Origin: Pelagimonas varians
GTDB lineage: Bacteria; Pseudomonadota; Alphaproteobacteria; Rhodobacterales; Rhodobacteraceae
NCBI RefSeq assembly: GCF_003208435.1
Contig: NZ_QKMF01000011.1
Span: forward strand, 96,824 to 160,823
Length of the DNA: 64,000 nucleotides
Direction of reading: 5' to 3'
Shown here: positions 1-8,854 of the stretch, in pieces
Layout: the number at the start of each line of letters is the position of its first letter
Numbering within the stretch: position 1 is the stretch's first letter
The notes under the pieces: generated by a model
What the model saw: only the letters and a program-made list of their open reading frames with translations
The model's database searches: none
Told to the model about the DNA's origin: nothing
Program-made: the position numbers and the translations under genes

Positions 1-523
1 CAACTATTCGTGCCGGTTTTTGTTGGTTGCAGCCGCCAACCCCTGCAAATGCGGTTATCTTGCAGACCCTGCCCGCGCCTGTTCGCGCGCACCAGTTTGC
101 GGAGAAGACTATTTGGGCCGCATTTCCGGCCCCTTGATGGACCGCTTCGACCTCCGGATCGAAGTGCCGCCCGTCGCAGTGACTGACCTCGACCTGCCGA
201 CATCGGGTGACTCAAGCGCCCGCGTCGCAGAGCGAGTGGCCCGTGCCCGCGCAGTGCAAACGGACCGCTACAAAGGCAAGGACGGGTTGCGCACAAATGC
301 CGACGCCGAAGGACAGGTACTGGAAGAAATCACGCAGCTGGATAGCGAAAGCCGCGATCTTCTGGTGCGCGCCGCCGATCGGTTTGGCTTGTCCGCACGA
401 GGGTATCATCGGGTCTTGCGGGTCGCCCGTACGATCGCAGACCTAGACGGTAGTGCAGATCTGCACCGGCCACACATCGCCGAAGCACTGTCTTATCGTC
501 TGGTTTCAGCCAGAGAATCCTGA
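1..523 (+). CDS. comM: ComM/YifB-family Mg-chelatase-like AAA+ ATPase, C-terminal part
   Basis: The frame is open from the left edge, so the 5' part of the gene lies outside the window. About 173 residues remain of a family usually near 500. Visible features are the Cys-containing signature ANPCKCGY, the block SGPLMDRFDLRIEVP that carries the sensor and arginine region, and the C-terminal lid motif ARGYHRVLRVARTIADL. Family knowledge: ComM is a hexameric helicase that promotes branch migration during natural transformation, and many genomes carry it without proven competence. It converges on the esterase gene, and the two coding regions overlap by about 31 bases at their 3' ends. Confidence 0.9.
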   Translation, partial: NYSCRFLLVAAANPCKCGYLADPARACSRAPVCGEDYLGRISGPLMDRFDLRIEVPPVAVTDLDLPTSGDSSARVAERVARARAVQTDRYKGKDGLRTNADAEGQVLEEITQLDSESRDLLVRAADRFGLSARGYHRVLRVARTIADLDGSADLHRPHIAEALSYRLVSARES

Positions 524-1392
524 GCGAATTTGGCAACCTGTTTTAGGCTTGCCCGCGCTTCTGGTACCCAGCCGTCCAGCAGTTGCCAAACGTGCGGCGC
601 GCCCGCCTCGACCTGCATCTCGACGCGGGCCCCGAAATCTCGCAACCGGTCACACATACGCAGCGCGTCATCTTGCAAGATTTCACTGTCCGAATACTGA
701 ATCAAAACCGGACAACACTCAGGAAACGTTCCAAAAATCGGCGAAATTCGTGGGTCACTGGCATCAAAACCCGCCAAAATGATATCTGCCAGCGCTTCGA
801 ACAGCTCCGAGGGCAAGATGGCCTCGCTGTCTTTGTTGCGCTGCAAGCTTTCGCTTTGCATCGTGAAATCCACAACTGGCGAAAACGCAAACGCCCCGGC
901 AGGCAGTGTCCCTCGATTGCACAGTTCAGACAACACCGCCATCGCCAGACCGCCGCCAGCAGAATCCCCGCCGATGATTACATCCTTTGGGGCAAACCCC
1001 TGCGCCATCAATGCATCCCATGCCGCGAGGCAATCTTCAAAAGCAGCTGGTGCAATCGCCTCAGGGGCTAAACGATAATCCGGCGCGCAGACTTCTAACT
1101 CGGACAGCTGAGACAAGCGGCCCAGCATTCCAGTATGCGTTTCCGGACTGCCAGCAACATAGCCGCCACCGTGAAAATACAAGATAGCTTTGCCGGGTTT
1201 GCAGCGCCCACAGGCGAACCAATGCAAATTCTGGTCCCGCAAATAATGCCGCAATAAGGGCGGGTGGCGAAACACCAGCCCCGCCATCAAATCCATCCCT
1301 TTACGCGCGCTCATCGGCCCGTCACATTTGCTTAACAAAGGTTTGAGCAAAAGCCGCTGCTGCGCGCTCATGAATTCGAGCTGCCAACTCAT
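493..1392 (-). CDS. alpha/beta hydrolase, hormone-sensitive-lipase-type esterase
   Basis: The 299-residue protein has the oxyanion motif HGGG at residues 74-77, the nucleophile motif GDSAG with Ser144, a candidate acid in the 235-241 segment and a C-terminal catalytic His267 (APHVW). This is the layout of the HSL/GDXG esterase family, which hydrolyses short-chain carboxyl esters. There is no signal peptide, so it is probably cytoplasmic. Its ATG overlaps the gshB stop as ATGA, so it is translationally coupled at the end of the rsmI-yraN-gshB operon. A second Met at residue 8 is a possible alternative start. The substrate cannot be read from the sequence. Confidence 0.85.
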   Translation of the reverse strand: MSWQLEFMSAQQRLLLKPLLSKCDGPMSARKGMDLMAGLVFRHPPLLRHYLRDQNLHWFACGRCKPGKAILYFHGGGYVAGSPETHTGMLGRLSQLSELEVCAPDYRLAPEAIAPAAFEDCLAAWDALMAQGFAPKDVIIGGDSAGGGLAMAVLSELCNRGTLPAGAFAFSPVVDFTMQSESLQRNKDSEAILPSELFEALADIILAGFDASDPRISPIFGTFPECCPVLIQYSDSEILQDDALRMCDRLRDFGARVEMQVEAGAPHVWQLLDGWVPEARASLKQVAKFAQDSLAETRR

Positions 1393-2324
1393 CCCAGTTT
1401 GGCTTCGATCGCTTGCCAGATTTTCTCCGCGACATTGATGCCGTCAAACCGCTCAAGCTCTTGAATACCGGTGGGCGAAGTGACGTTGATTTCGGTCAGA
1501 TAGTCGCCAATCACATCAATCCCGACAAAAACCTGCCCTTTGTCGCGCAAAGTCGGCCCAATTGCCTTGCAAATCTCAAGGTCGCGCGCCGTCAATTCCA
1601 CCTTTTCAGGCCGCCCACCGACATGCATGTTAGAGCGCACTTCGCCGGCCGCTGGCACACGGTTGATCGCGCCCACTGGCTCACCGTCGACCAAAATCAC
1701 CCGCTTGTCCCCCGCTGTCACAGCAGGCAGGTACTTTTGTACGATCAACGGTTCGCGTGAAAATCCGGTGAACAATTCATGCAATGAACTGAGGTTGCGG
1801 TCATTGGCGTCAAGTTTGAACACACCGGCACCGCCATTGCCATATAGCGGCTTTAGGATCACATCCCCATGGCGATCCTTGAATTCACGGATCGTCCGCA
1901 AATCCCGCGCCACTGTTGTCGGGGGTGTCAAATCAGGAAAGTTTAGAACCAGGAGTTTTTCTGGATAATTGCGCACCCAGAACGGATCATTGACCACCAA
2001 CGTATGTTCGGCCAAACGGTCCAGCAAATGTGTCGTCGTGATGTAATGCATGTCAAACGGTGGATCTTGGCGCAGCCAAATCACGTCATAATCTTCCAGA
2101 TCAACCTTTTCCTCCGGCCCCAAAATGGCCGGAATTCCAGCAACCCGCTGCATCGTCATCTTGTGACCGCGCGCGGTGATCCTGCCTTCTTCATATGCCA
2201 GCTGATCGGGGCCGTAGTAAAACAGCTCATGACCGCGCGCCTGCGCCTCTTCGGCGAGGCGAAAGCTGCTGTCCGCGTTGATGTCGACACCCATGATCGG
2301 GTCCATTTGAAAGGCGATTTTCAT
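1389..2324 (-). CDS. gshB: glutathione synthetase
   Basis: This gene encodes 311 residues, the usual length for GshB. The enzyme joins gamma-glutamylcysteine and glycine with ATP, the second step of glutathione synthesis, in the cytosol. The N-terminus MKIAFQMDPIMGVDI is typical, followed by an ATP-grasp fold with VILKPLYGNGGAGVF and the C-terminal EINVTSPTGIQELE loop. The frame is open for another 18 codons upstream, but the ATG at 2324 is preceded by GGGGAAG and gives the family N-terminus, so I chose it. It lies 69 bases after yraN and overlaps the following esterase by four bases. Confidence 0.95.
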   Translation of the reverse strand: MKIAFQMDPIMGVDINADSSFRLAEEAQARGHELFYYGPDQLAYEEGRITARGHKMTMQRVAGIPAILGPEEKVDLEDYDVIWLRQDPPFDMHYITTTHLLDRLAEHTLVVNDPFWVRNYPEKLLVLNFPDLTPPTTVARDLRTIREFKDRHGDVILKPLYGNGGAGVFKLDANDRNLSSLHELFTGFSREPLIVQKYLPAVTAGDKRVILVDGEPVGAINRVPAAGEVRSNMHVGGRPEKVELTARDLEICKAIGPTLRDKGQVFVGIDVIGDYLTEINVTSPTGIQELERFDGINVAEKIWQAIEAKLG

Positions 2325-2393
2325 AGTGCTTCCCCAAAACTTCCTGCAATAGATGGCGCAAGGTCGCTCTAGGTTCAATGGCTCTGCAGGGCC

Positions 2394-2768
2394 TTAGTGG
2401 CCAAAGGCGTTTTCGATCACGCGAATTTCACCGCGCTCATTCACCAAAGCCACATCAAAACGAACGTCCGTCAATGCACCGCGCGGCTGTGTTCCCAAAA
2501 ATTCTGCTGCGGCTTGTTGCAAGCGCAGCATTTGACGTTCGGACAATCGCAGCACGGCCCGCTCAAAATCCCGACTTTTCTTGACCTCGATGAAAATCAA
2601 TCCGTCGCCATCGCGCACGGCCAAGTCAATTTCTCCGCCTTGTCCGCGCCAGCGTTGGCAAACGATCGGATAGCCGCGCCGTTCATAATCGCGTGCCACG
2701 CAGTCTTCTGCGGCGACACCTGCGTGGAATCCTGTGCTGCCTTGGTTGCGCCGTGCGGCTAATGTCAT
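2394..2768 (-). CDS. YraN/UPF0102 family endonuclease-like protein
   Basis: The protein has 124 residues, the usual size for UPF0102. It shows the restriction-endonuclease-like core GGEIDLAVRDGDGLIFIEVK, in which the E, D and ExK residues form the PD-(D/E)xK metal site. The biochemical role of the family is not established. Its adjacency to rsmI is conserved in many proteobacteria, and here the ATG overlaps the rsmI stop as ATGA, so the two are translationally coupled. Confidence 0.9.
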   Translation of the reverse strand: MTLAARRNQGSTGFHAGVAAEDCVARDYERRGYPIVCQRWRGQGGEIDLAVRDGDGLIFIEVKKSRDFERAVLRLSERQMLRLQQAAAEFLGTQPRGALTDVRFDVALVNERGEIRVIENAFGH

Positions 2769-3685
2769 TCGAGGTCCTCTTCGGAGCGCGCCAACTGCAT
2801 CGCCATTTGATAAACGGGACGCCGTTTGACACCAAATTTACCGGATACAAAATCAGCCGCATCGCGCACCGACATGTTTTCCAAGGCCAAGGATAGCTCT
2901 TGTTCCATTAACTCTTCACTAAGCTGAGCTTTTTCGCCTTTGCCAATCAGTACAACAATTTCGCCTTTGACCTGATTTTCCGAATAAAACGCGGCCAGGT
3001 CCGCAAGACTACCCCGCCGGGTTTCTTCGAATTTCTTGGTGATCTCGCGGCACACAGCGGCCGGTCGGTCAGGGCCCAGTTCGGAAACAGCGTCCTTGAG
3101 CATGCCAGCCAACCGCTTGGGGGATTCGTAAAAGGCCAAGGTTGCGGGAACTTCACCCAGCTCTTTCAACCCGCGCTTGCGCGCGCCTGTCGCGTTCGGC
3201 AAAAAACCCGCGAACAAAAACCGGTCCGTCGGCAATCCCGCCAAGGTTAGCGCCGTCACAACCGCCGAAGGCCCCGGCGCACTGGTGAGGGGCAAGCCTT
3301 CTTCTTGGACCGCGCGGGCCAAATCAAAACCCGGGTCGGAAATCATCGGGGTGCCCGCTTCGGATGCGTAGGCCACCGATTTACCAGCCTGAAGCTGCGA
3401 AACCAGCTTGGGCCGCGCACGCGCACCATTGTGTTCATGGTAGGCGATCACCGGCCGGTCCCCCAAAGGGATTGCGTGAATTTCCATCAGGTGGCGTAAG
3501 CTGCGGGTGTCTTCGGCGGCCAAAACATCCACGTCGCGCAAAATATCCAGCGTGCGCAACGTGATATCACGGGCATTGCCGATCGGCGTCGCAACCAAAT
3601 AGAGCCCGGCCGCTAGCTTTTGACGCGCGACATGTGGTTTTTCCCCGTCATTCATTGCGCCAATACCTGTGTTGTTCGGATTCAT
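2765..3685 (-). CDS. rsmI: 16S rRNA (cytidine1402-2'-O)-methyltransferase
   Basis: RsmI uses S-adenosylmethionine to methylate the ribose 2'-OH of C1402 at the ribosomal P site. The protein is 306 residues with the SAM-dependent tetrapyrrole-methylase fold: LYLVATPIGNARDITLR at the N-terminus, AAEDTRSLRHL, the SEAGTPMISDPG loop and APGPSAVVTAL. The frame opens at 3700, but the ATG at 3685 has GAGGGG at good spacing and is preferred. The gene starts the operon rsmI-yraN-gshB-esterase and is divergent from the lipoprotein gene across 89 bases, which must hold both promoters. Confidence 0.94.
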   Translation of the reverse strand: MNPNNTGIGAMNDGEKPHVARQKLAAGLYLVATPIGNARDITLRTLDILRDVDVLAAEDTRSLRHLMEIHAIPLGDRPVIAYHEHNGARARPKLVSQLQAGKSVAYASEAGTPMISDPGFDLARAVQEEGLPLTSAPGPSAVVTALTLAGLPTDRFLFAGFLPNATGARKRGLKELGEVPATLAFYESPKRLAGMLKDAVSELGPDRPAAVCREITKKFEETRRGSLADLAAFYSENQVKGEIVVLIGKGEKAQLSEELMEQELSLALENMSVRDAADFVSGKFGVKRRPVYQMAMQLARSEEDLE

Positions 3686-3774
3686 CGCTGGACCCCTCAC
3701 GCTGCTTGTTTATATTCGCGCTCAATCCAGCGCAGGCCCGACCCTGCGCCCGACAACGAGGGAGTTCTTTGTCC

Positions 3775-4965
3775 ATGTTTGCTGTTTTGCCCCCCATACG
3801 CAAGGCGTTACGCCCTGCGATCGGCCTTGTGGCCGCCTTGATGTTGGCTGCTTGTGACCCAACGGCCATGACCGGTATGGGCGGCGGCGGCAACTCTGGC
3901 CCCAAGATCGACCCCGCTAAGCCGATCCAAGTCGCGCTTTTGGTCCCCAAGTCTGATCCCGCCGCCGGTCCTGTTGCACTGTCGTTGGAACAAGCAGCCC
4001 GTTTGGCCATTTCCGAACTGAAAGGCGCAACGATTGACCTCAGAGTTTATGACACCGCCGGTGCGCCAGCAACAGCCGCGGCCCAAGCGCAGCGTGCCAT
4101 TGATGACGGGGCCAAAATTATTTTGGGCCCCCTGCGCGCCGAGTCAGTCAACGAAGCAGGCCGCGCTGCCGCAGATGACAGCGTCAACGTCTTGGGGTTC
4201 TCGAATAACCCTTCGATTGCAGGCGGGAATGTTTTCATTCTTGGGCCAACCTTTAACAACACAGCCAATCGCCTGATGGCGCATGCCCGCAGCCAGGGCA
4301 AAAAGAGCATCGTCATTGTCTATTCCAACGACGTGCCCGGCCAGTTTGGACGCTCTGCCATCGAACTAGCGGCCTCTGCAAACGGTATTCGTGTGGTTTC
4401 TGCCGAAGGATATTCCCTGTCCGTTGAAGGTGTGACCGCCACAGCGCAAGCCGCAGCGGCTGCTGTTCAATCCGGGGCTGCGGATACGATTTTCATCACC
4501 ACGGATGCCACCAATGCGGCTATGCCGATGTTGCTGAACCAACTGCCGTCAAACGGCATTGCTCCGGATCAAGTCCAGTATGTCGGCCTGACCCGGCTTG
4601 ACGTTCGCCCTGACTTGTTTTCGCTACCGGGGGCAAATGGCGCATGGTTCGCCTTGCCGGACCAGACACGTCAAAACGCGTTCAACCAACGCTATAGTGC
4701 AGCCTTTGGATCGGCGCCCCATCCTTTGGCGGGTCTTGCCTATGACGGGCTTTCTGCCATCGGAGCTTTGGCGGGCCAAGGCAGGGGCGACGCTTTGACC
4801 GCCAAAGCTTTGACGCGCGGCACTGGCTTTACCGGCACTGGGGGTGTATTCCGGCTAAAAGCGGATGGCACCAATGAACGGGCGCTGTCCGTGGCTACGA
4901 TCAAAGACAATCAAATGGTGATCCTTGACCCCGCCCCCAGCAGCTTCTCAGGCGCCGGCTTCTAA
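3775..4965 (+). CDS. penicillin-binding protein activator (LppC/LpoA-like) lipoprotein
   Basis: The 396-residue product begins with a lipoprotein signal; the lipobox LAAC places the lipidated cysteine at residue 27. The mature part is a type-I periplasmic-binding-protein fold related to branched-chain amino-acid receptors (IQVALLVPKSDPAAG, then IILGPLRAESV and LGFSNNP). Family knowledge: LpoA-type lipoproteins reach through the periplasm and stimulate class A penicillin-binding proteins; in alphaproteobacteria this is inferred only from fold and context. The frame is open from 3634, but the ATG at 3775 follows GAGG and gives a proper signal peptide. Divergent pairing with rsmI is a conserved arrangement. 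Confidence 0.88.
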   Translation: MFAVLPPIRKALRPAIGLVAALMLAACDPTAMTGMGGGGNSGPKIDPAKPIQVALLVPKSDPAAGPVALSLEQAARLAISELKGATIDLRVYDTAGAPATAAAQAQRAIDDGAKIILGPLRAESVNEAGRAAADDSVNVLGFSNNPSIAGGNVFILGPTFNNTANRLMAHARSQGKKSIVIVYSNDVPGQFGRSAIELAASANGIRVVSAEGYSLSVEGVTATAQAAAAAVQSGAADTIFITTDATNAAMPMLLNQLPSNGIAPDQVQYVGLTRLDVRPDLFSLPGANGAWFALPDQTRQNAFNQRYSAAFGSAPHPLAGLAYDGLSAIGALAGQGRGDALTAKALTRGTGFTGTGGVFRLKADGTNERALSVATIKDNQMVILDPAPSSFSGAGF

Positions 4966-4990
4966 GCCCGCCGACATAAACATCAGTACG

Positions 4991-7735
4991 ATGCCGGACG
5001 ACTTGATTGCTCCGGCATCCGAAATCTTTGACTTTCCGACCCTGCGTAAGGAACTGTTTGACAGCTTTCCCGAAGGGGCCAAAGAAGCCGAGATTCGCAA
5101 AATCACCGTGGCCTTATTGGCCAAGGCCCGAGATACCGGCCGGCAGGTGATTGCCGACGCATTTGCGGCGGAGCCATTTGGCGCGCGCCGCACCACCCGG
5201 TCCTACACGTGGCTCACTGACGGCATGGTTCGACTGGTTTTCGAAGTCGCGTCGACCCATCTGCACCCGATACACAACCCAACCGAAGGTGAACGGCTGT
5301 CAGCCATCGCTGTAGGTGGCTACGGGCGTGGCGAAATGGCCCCGTTTTCTGATGTCGATTTGCTGTTCCTGACACCCTACAAGATCACCGCTTGGGCCGA
5401 AAGCAGCATTGAATCAATGCTCTATATGTTGTGGGACCTAAAGATGAAGGTCGGCCACAGTTCGCGTACAGTCAAGGATTGCATCCGGCTTGGCGGCGAA
5501 GACATGACGATCCGCACCGCGATGCTGGAACACCGGTTCTTGACCGGAGACGCTCCGCTTGCGCAGGAGTTGAACGACCGGCTTTGGTCAGACCTTTTTC
5601 TGGGGACCGAACGAGAGTTCGTAGAAGCCAAGCTGGCCGAACGTGACGCCCGCCACAAGAAGCAAGGCCAGCGCTATATGGTCGAGCCTAATATTAAAGA
5701 AGGCAAAGGCGGCCTGCGGGATTTACAGTCGCTGTATTGGATCTCAAAGTATGTCTATCACACCGATGACACCGCCGAACTGGCACGCAGAGGTGTCTTT
5801 CACCCTGACGAATATGAAAAATTTGTACAGGCAGAACGCTTTTTGTGGGCTGCGCGCTGCCACCTGCATCTGGCCGCGGGACGCCCTGTCGAACAGCTAA
5901 GCTTTGACATGCAAGTCGAAGTGGCTTCGCGGATGGGCTATACAGACAAACCTGGCCGCCGGGGTGTTGAATGGTTCATGCAAGACTATTTTCGCCATGC
6001 CACCTCGGTGGGCGACCTGACGCGCATTGTTTTAACGTCGCTCGAAGCCGATCACACCAAAGCCCCGCCGCTGCTTGAGCGGATCTTCAAACGTAAACCT
6101 AGAGTCAAAGCGGGCTACCAAGTCGTCAATGGCCGATTGGCCATTTCAGACGACACTTCGTTTTTGGCTGACAACCGCAATATACTCCGCCTGTTTAACG
6201 AAGCGATGCGTACAGGATTGCTGATCCATCCCGATGCGATGCGATTGGTGACCAGCAATCTTGATATTATCAACGATGAAATGCGCAACGACAAGAATGC
6301 CCAAAAGCTGTTCACGGACTTGCTGCTGAACTACAGCAACCCTGAACGCGCGCTGCGCCGGATGAATGAACTGGGCGTTCTGGCCGCCTTTATTCCAGAA
6401 TTCGCACCGATCGTCGCTATGATGCAATTCAACATGTATCATCACTATACAGTTGACGAGCACACCATTCAGGTCATCCAACATTTGGCCGATATCGAAC
6501 GTGACGAAGTCGGTGAAGAATTACCCGTATCGACCGAAATCATCAAAAGCGGCATCAATCGCAAAGTCATGTATGTTGCGCTCTTGCTGCATGACATTGG
6601 TAAGGGCCGCGACGAAGATCACTCTATTCTAGGGGCAAAAATCGCCCGCAAGGTCGCGCCGCGCCTTGGATTGAAACCCAAAGAAGTCGCGACGGTGGAA
6701 TGGCTGGTGCGCCATCACCTTTTGATGTCTGACATGGCCCAAAAGCGCGATATTGCCGATCCGCGCACCGTCCGCGATTTTGCCAAGGCGGTAAAAACCG
6801 TTGAGCGGCTTGATCTGCTGTGTGTGTTAACGGTTTGCGATATTCGCGGCGTTGGCCCCGACACCTGGAACAATTGGAAAGCCTCGCTTATTCGGGCGTT
6901 GTATCGCCAAACCCGCCGTGGGTTGGAAAACGGGATGGAGGCGCTCAATCGGGAAAACCGCGGCACCGAGGCCAAAAAGCTGTTGCGCGAACGACTACCG
7001 GATTGGTCCACAACGGATTTGCGCCGCGAAGCCGGGCGGCATTATCCCCCCTATTGGCAGGGCCTGCACATCACGGCCCATCTGGTTTTTGCCGAATTGT
7101 TGCGCGGGATTTCAGACGATGAAATCCGGATAGACATCCACCCTGACGAAGACCGTGATGCCACGCGGGTTTGCTTTGCCCTTGCCGACCACCCCGGTAT
7201 CTTCTCAAGGCTTGCGGGGGCCTTGGCGCTGGTTGGGGCCAATGTGGTTGATGCCCGTACATTTACGTCCAAAGATGGCTATGCCACGGCGGCCTTTTGG
7301 ATCCAAGATGGCGATGAGGCCCCTTACGAAGCCTCGCGTATCCCGCGCTTGCGCAAAATGATCACCAGAACCCTCGCGGGCGAAGTCGTTCCGCGCGATG
7401 CTATCAAATCCAAAGACAAGTTGAAAAAACGCGAAAAAGCCTTCCGCGTTCCGACGTCGATCACCTTTGATAACGAAGGATCAGAGATCTACACGATCAT
7501 TGAGGTTGACAGCCGCGATCGGCCCGGACTTTTGTATGATTTGACGCGCACACTGGCCAACTCAAACGTCTATATTGCGTCAGCACTGATTGCGACTTAC
7601 GGCGAGCAGGTCGTAGACACCTTCTACGTCAAGGACATGTTTGGGTTGAAGTTCTATTCAGAGAGCAAGCAGCGCACGTTGGAAAAACGGCTTCGTGAGG
7701 CGATCACTGCTGGAACACAACAAGCGCAGGGGTAA
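4991..7735 (+). CDS. glnD: bifunctional [protein-PII] uridylyltransferase / uridylyl-removing enzyme
   Basis: GlnD senses glutamine and adds or removes UMP on PII proteins, setting nitrogen control. The 914-residue protein has the whole domain series: a nucleotidyltransferase with GGYGRGEMAPFSDVDLL near residues 108-124, the KEGKGGLRDLQSL linker, an HD phosphohydrolase with LLLHDIGKGRDEDHS near 533, and two C-terminal ACT domains starting near 725 (ADHPGIFSRLAGALA) and 834 (VDSRDRPGLLYDLTRTLA). The frame is open from a TTG at 4925 inside the upstream gene, but the ATG at 4991 matches the family start (MPDDLIAPASEIFDF). It follows the lipoprotein gene by 25 bases. Confidence 0.95.
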   Translation: MPDDLIAPASEIFDFPTLRKELFDSFPEGAKEAEIRKITVALLAKARDTGRQVIADAFAAEPFGARRTTRSYTWLTDGMVRLVFEVASTHLHPIHNPTEGERLSAIAVGGYGRGEMAPFSDVDLLFLTPYKITAWAESSIESMLYMLWDLKMKVGHSSRTVKDCIRLGGEDMTIRTAMLEHRFLTGDAPLAQELNDRLWSDLFLGTEREFVEAKLAERDARHKKQGQRYMVEPNIKEGKGGLRDLQSLYWISKYVYHTDDTAELARRGVFHPDEYEKFVQAERFLWAARCHLHLAAGRPVEQLSFDMQVEVASRMGYTDKPGRRGVEWFMQDYFRHATSVGDLTRIVLTSLEADHTKAPPLLERIFKRKPRVKAGYQVVNGRLAISDDTSFLADNRNILRLFNEAMRTGLLIHPDAMRLVTSNLDIINDEMRNDKNAQKLFTDLLLNYSNPERALRRMNELGVLAAFIPEFAPIVAMMQFNMYHHYTVDEHTIQVIQHLADIERDEVGEELPVSTEIIKSGINRKVMYVALLLHDIGKGRDEDHSILGAKIARKVAPRLGLKPKEVATVEWLVRHHLLMSDMAQKRDIADPRTVRDFAKAVKTVERLDLLCVLTVCDIRGVGPDTWNNWKASLIRALYRQTRRGLENGMEALNRENRGTEAKKLLRERLPDWSTTDLRREAGRHYPPYWQGLHITAHLVFAELLRGISDDEIRIDIHPDEDRDATRVCFALADHPGIFSRLAGALALVGANVVDARTFTSKDGYATAAFWIQDGDEAPYEASRIPRLRKMITRTLAGEVVPRDAIKSKDKLKKREKAFRVPTSITFDNEGSEIYTIIEVDSRDRPGLLYDLTRTLANSNVYIASALIATYGEQVVDTFYVKDMFGLKFYSESKQRTLEKRLREAITAGTQQAQG

Positions 7736-7802
7736 CCCTGCGCACCGCGCCTGTTGGAATATCCGGCATTGCGTCCTTGCGAGATTTGTCTAGCAACGGG
7801 GT

Positions 7803-8792
7803 ATGACACTCAACTGGGCAATCATCGGCACCGGCTTTATTTCCAATAAAGTCATCGACGGCATCAAGCGAAGCGATGGCTCGCAGGTGCAGGTTATCGC
7901 GGGGCGCAAGCCTGATACTTTGGCGAAATTTCAAGACGAACACGCCATTCCCGAAGTTTCGACTGATTATGAGGCCGTGCTGACCGACCCAAAGGTGGAT
8001 GCGGTCTATATTGGGCTTCCGAATCATGTTCACCACACTGTCACAGGGGCTGCTGCCAAAGCTGGCAAAGCCGTCTTGTCCGAGAAGTCGTTGACGACAA
8101 CAATGAACCAGGCCGACGCGCTGATGGCTGCTATCAACGACCACAATACCTTTTTCGTCGAAGGGTTTATGTATCTGGCACACCCGTTTTTGCAGCGCTT
8201 TCAGGCAATTTTAATGGACGGTCGGCTAGGCGACTTACGTGCTGTTTCCGGTTTCTATGCGGCTGACATTTGGAAATTCGTCAACCCCATGGGCATGGGC
8301 ACGCTCTATAATTTGGGTTGCTACCCCGCATCCTTGTTGCAGCTCACAGTGCAAACGATGTGCGGGAATGACGCCTTCGTAAATCGCCGTTTGCAGGGGG
8401 TTGGCAATCTTGGCGCAGACGGAACGGTGTGCGACGCTGCTTGTACAGTGCGCTTTGACAATGGCATCCTCGCAACCCTGCAATCCACCGACAGCTATGG
8501 TACAAGAAACGCATTCAGTGTCCTCGGGACCAAGGGGGAGTTGCGCTTTGTTAGCAATCCTTGGCAACCCATTGGAGGCCGATCACACCTGCAATGGTGC
8601 CCCTATGATGGCCAGATTGAAGACATCTATGTTGAGGATGATTTCGATGCATTCTACCATCAAATCAAAATGGTCGAGCGCCATGTCTTGGCTGGAGATC
8701 GCGAAGCGGCCCGACCGTCCCCACGCCATGCGGACAGTTATGAGATCATGGGTTTCCTGACCGAGTGGGAAGCCGCCTGTCGAAGTGGTTGA
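7803..8792 (+). CDS. Gfo/Idh/MocA family NAD(P)-dependent oxidoreductase
   Basis: The 329-residue protein starts with a Rossmann nucleotide-binding motif (WAIIGTGFISNKV) and keeps the catalytic lysine in SEKSLTTTMNQAD, where the usual EKP is EKS. The C-terminal domain with FMYLAHPFLQRF and LYNLGCYPASLLQL resembles dimeric dihydrodiol dehydrogenase or xylose dehydrogenase-type members. It probably oxidises or reduces a sugar-like or diol substrate in the cytosol; the exact substrate is unknown. It stands alone between glnD and a convergent terminator. Confidence 0.85.
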   Translation: MTLNWAIIGTGFISNKVIDGIKRSDGSQVQVIAGRKPDTLAKFQDEHAIPEVSTDYEAVLTDPKVDAVYIGLPNHVHHTVTGAAAKAGKAVLSEKSLTTTMNQADALMAAINDHNTFFVEGFMYLAHPFLQRFQAILMDGRLGDLRAVSGFYAADIWKFVNPMGMGTLYNLGCYPASLLQLTVQTMCGNDAFVNRRLQGVGNLGADGTVCDAACTVRFDNGILATLQSTDSYGTRNAFSVLGTKGELRFVSNPWQPIGGRSHLQWCPYDGQIEDIYVEDDFDAFYHQIKMVERHVLAGDREAARPSPRHADSYEIMGFLTEWEAACRSG

Positions 8793-8802
8793 GCAAAACG
8801 CA

Positions 8803-8841
8803 AAAAGCCGGCCACTGGAAGCAGGGCCGGCTTTCGTTTTT
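8803..8841. terminator. bidirectional intrinsic terminator
   Basis: A 10-bp stem AAAGCCGGCC/GGCCGGCTTT with an 11-nt loop lies between the convergent oxidoreductase and desaturase genes. An A-run precedes it and GTTTTT follows it, so it can end transcription from both sides. Confidence 0.85.
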
Positions 8842-8854
8842 GGAGTTAGATCGC

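Noticed and set aside
4925..4990. TTG start of glnD overlapping the upstream lipoprotein gene
   Set aside because: The extra 22 residues are Pro/Ala-rich and unlike the family; the ATG at 4991 gives a typical GlnD N-terminus.
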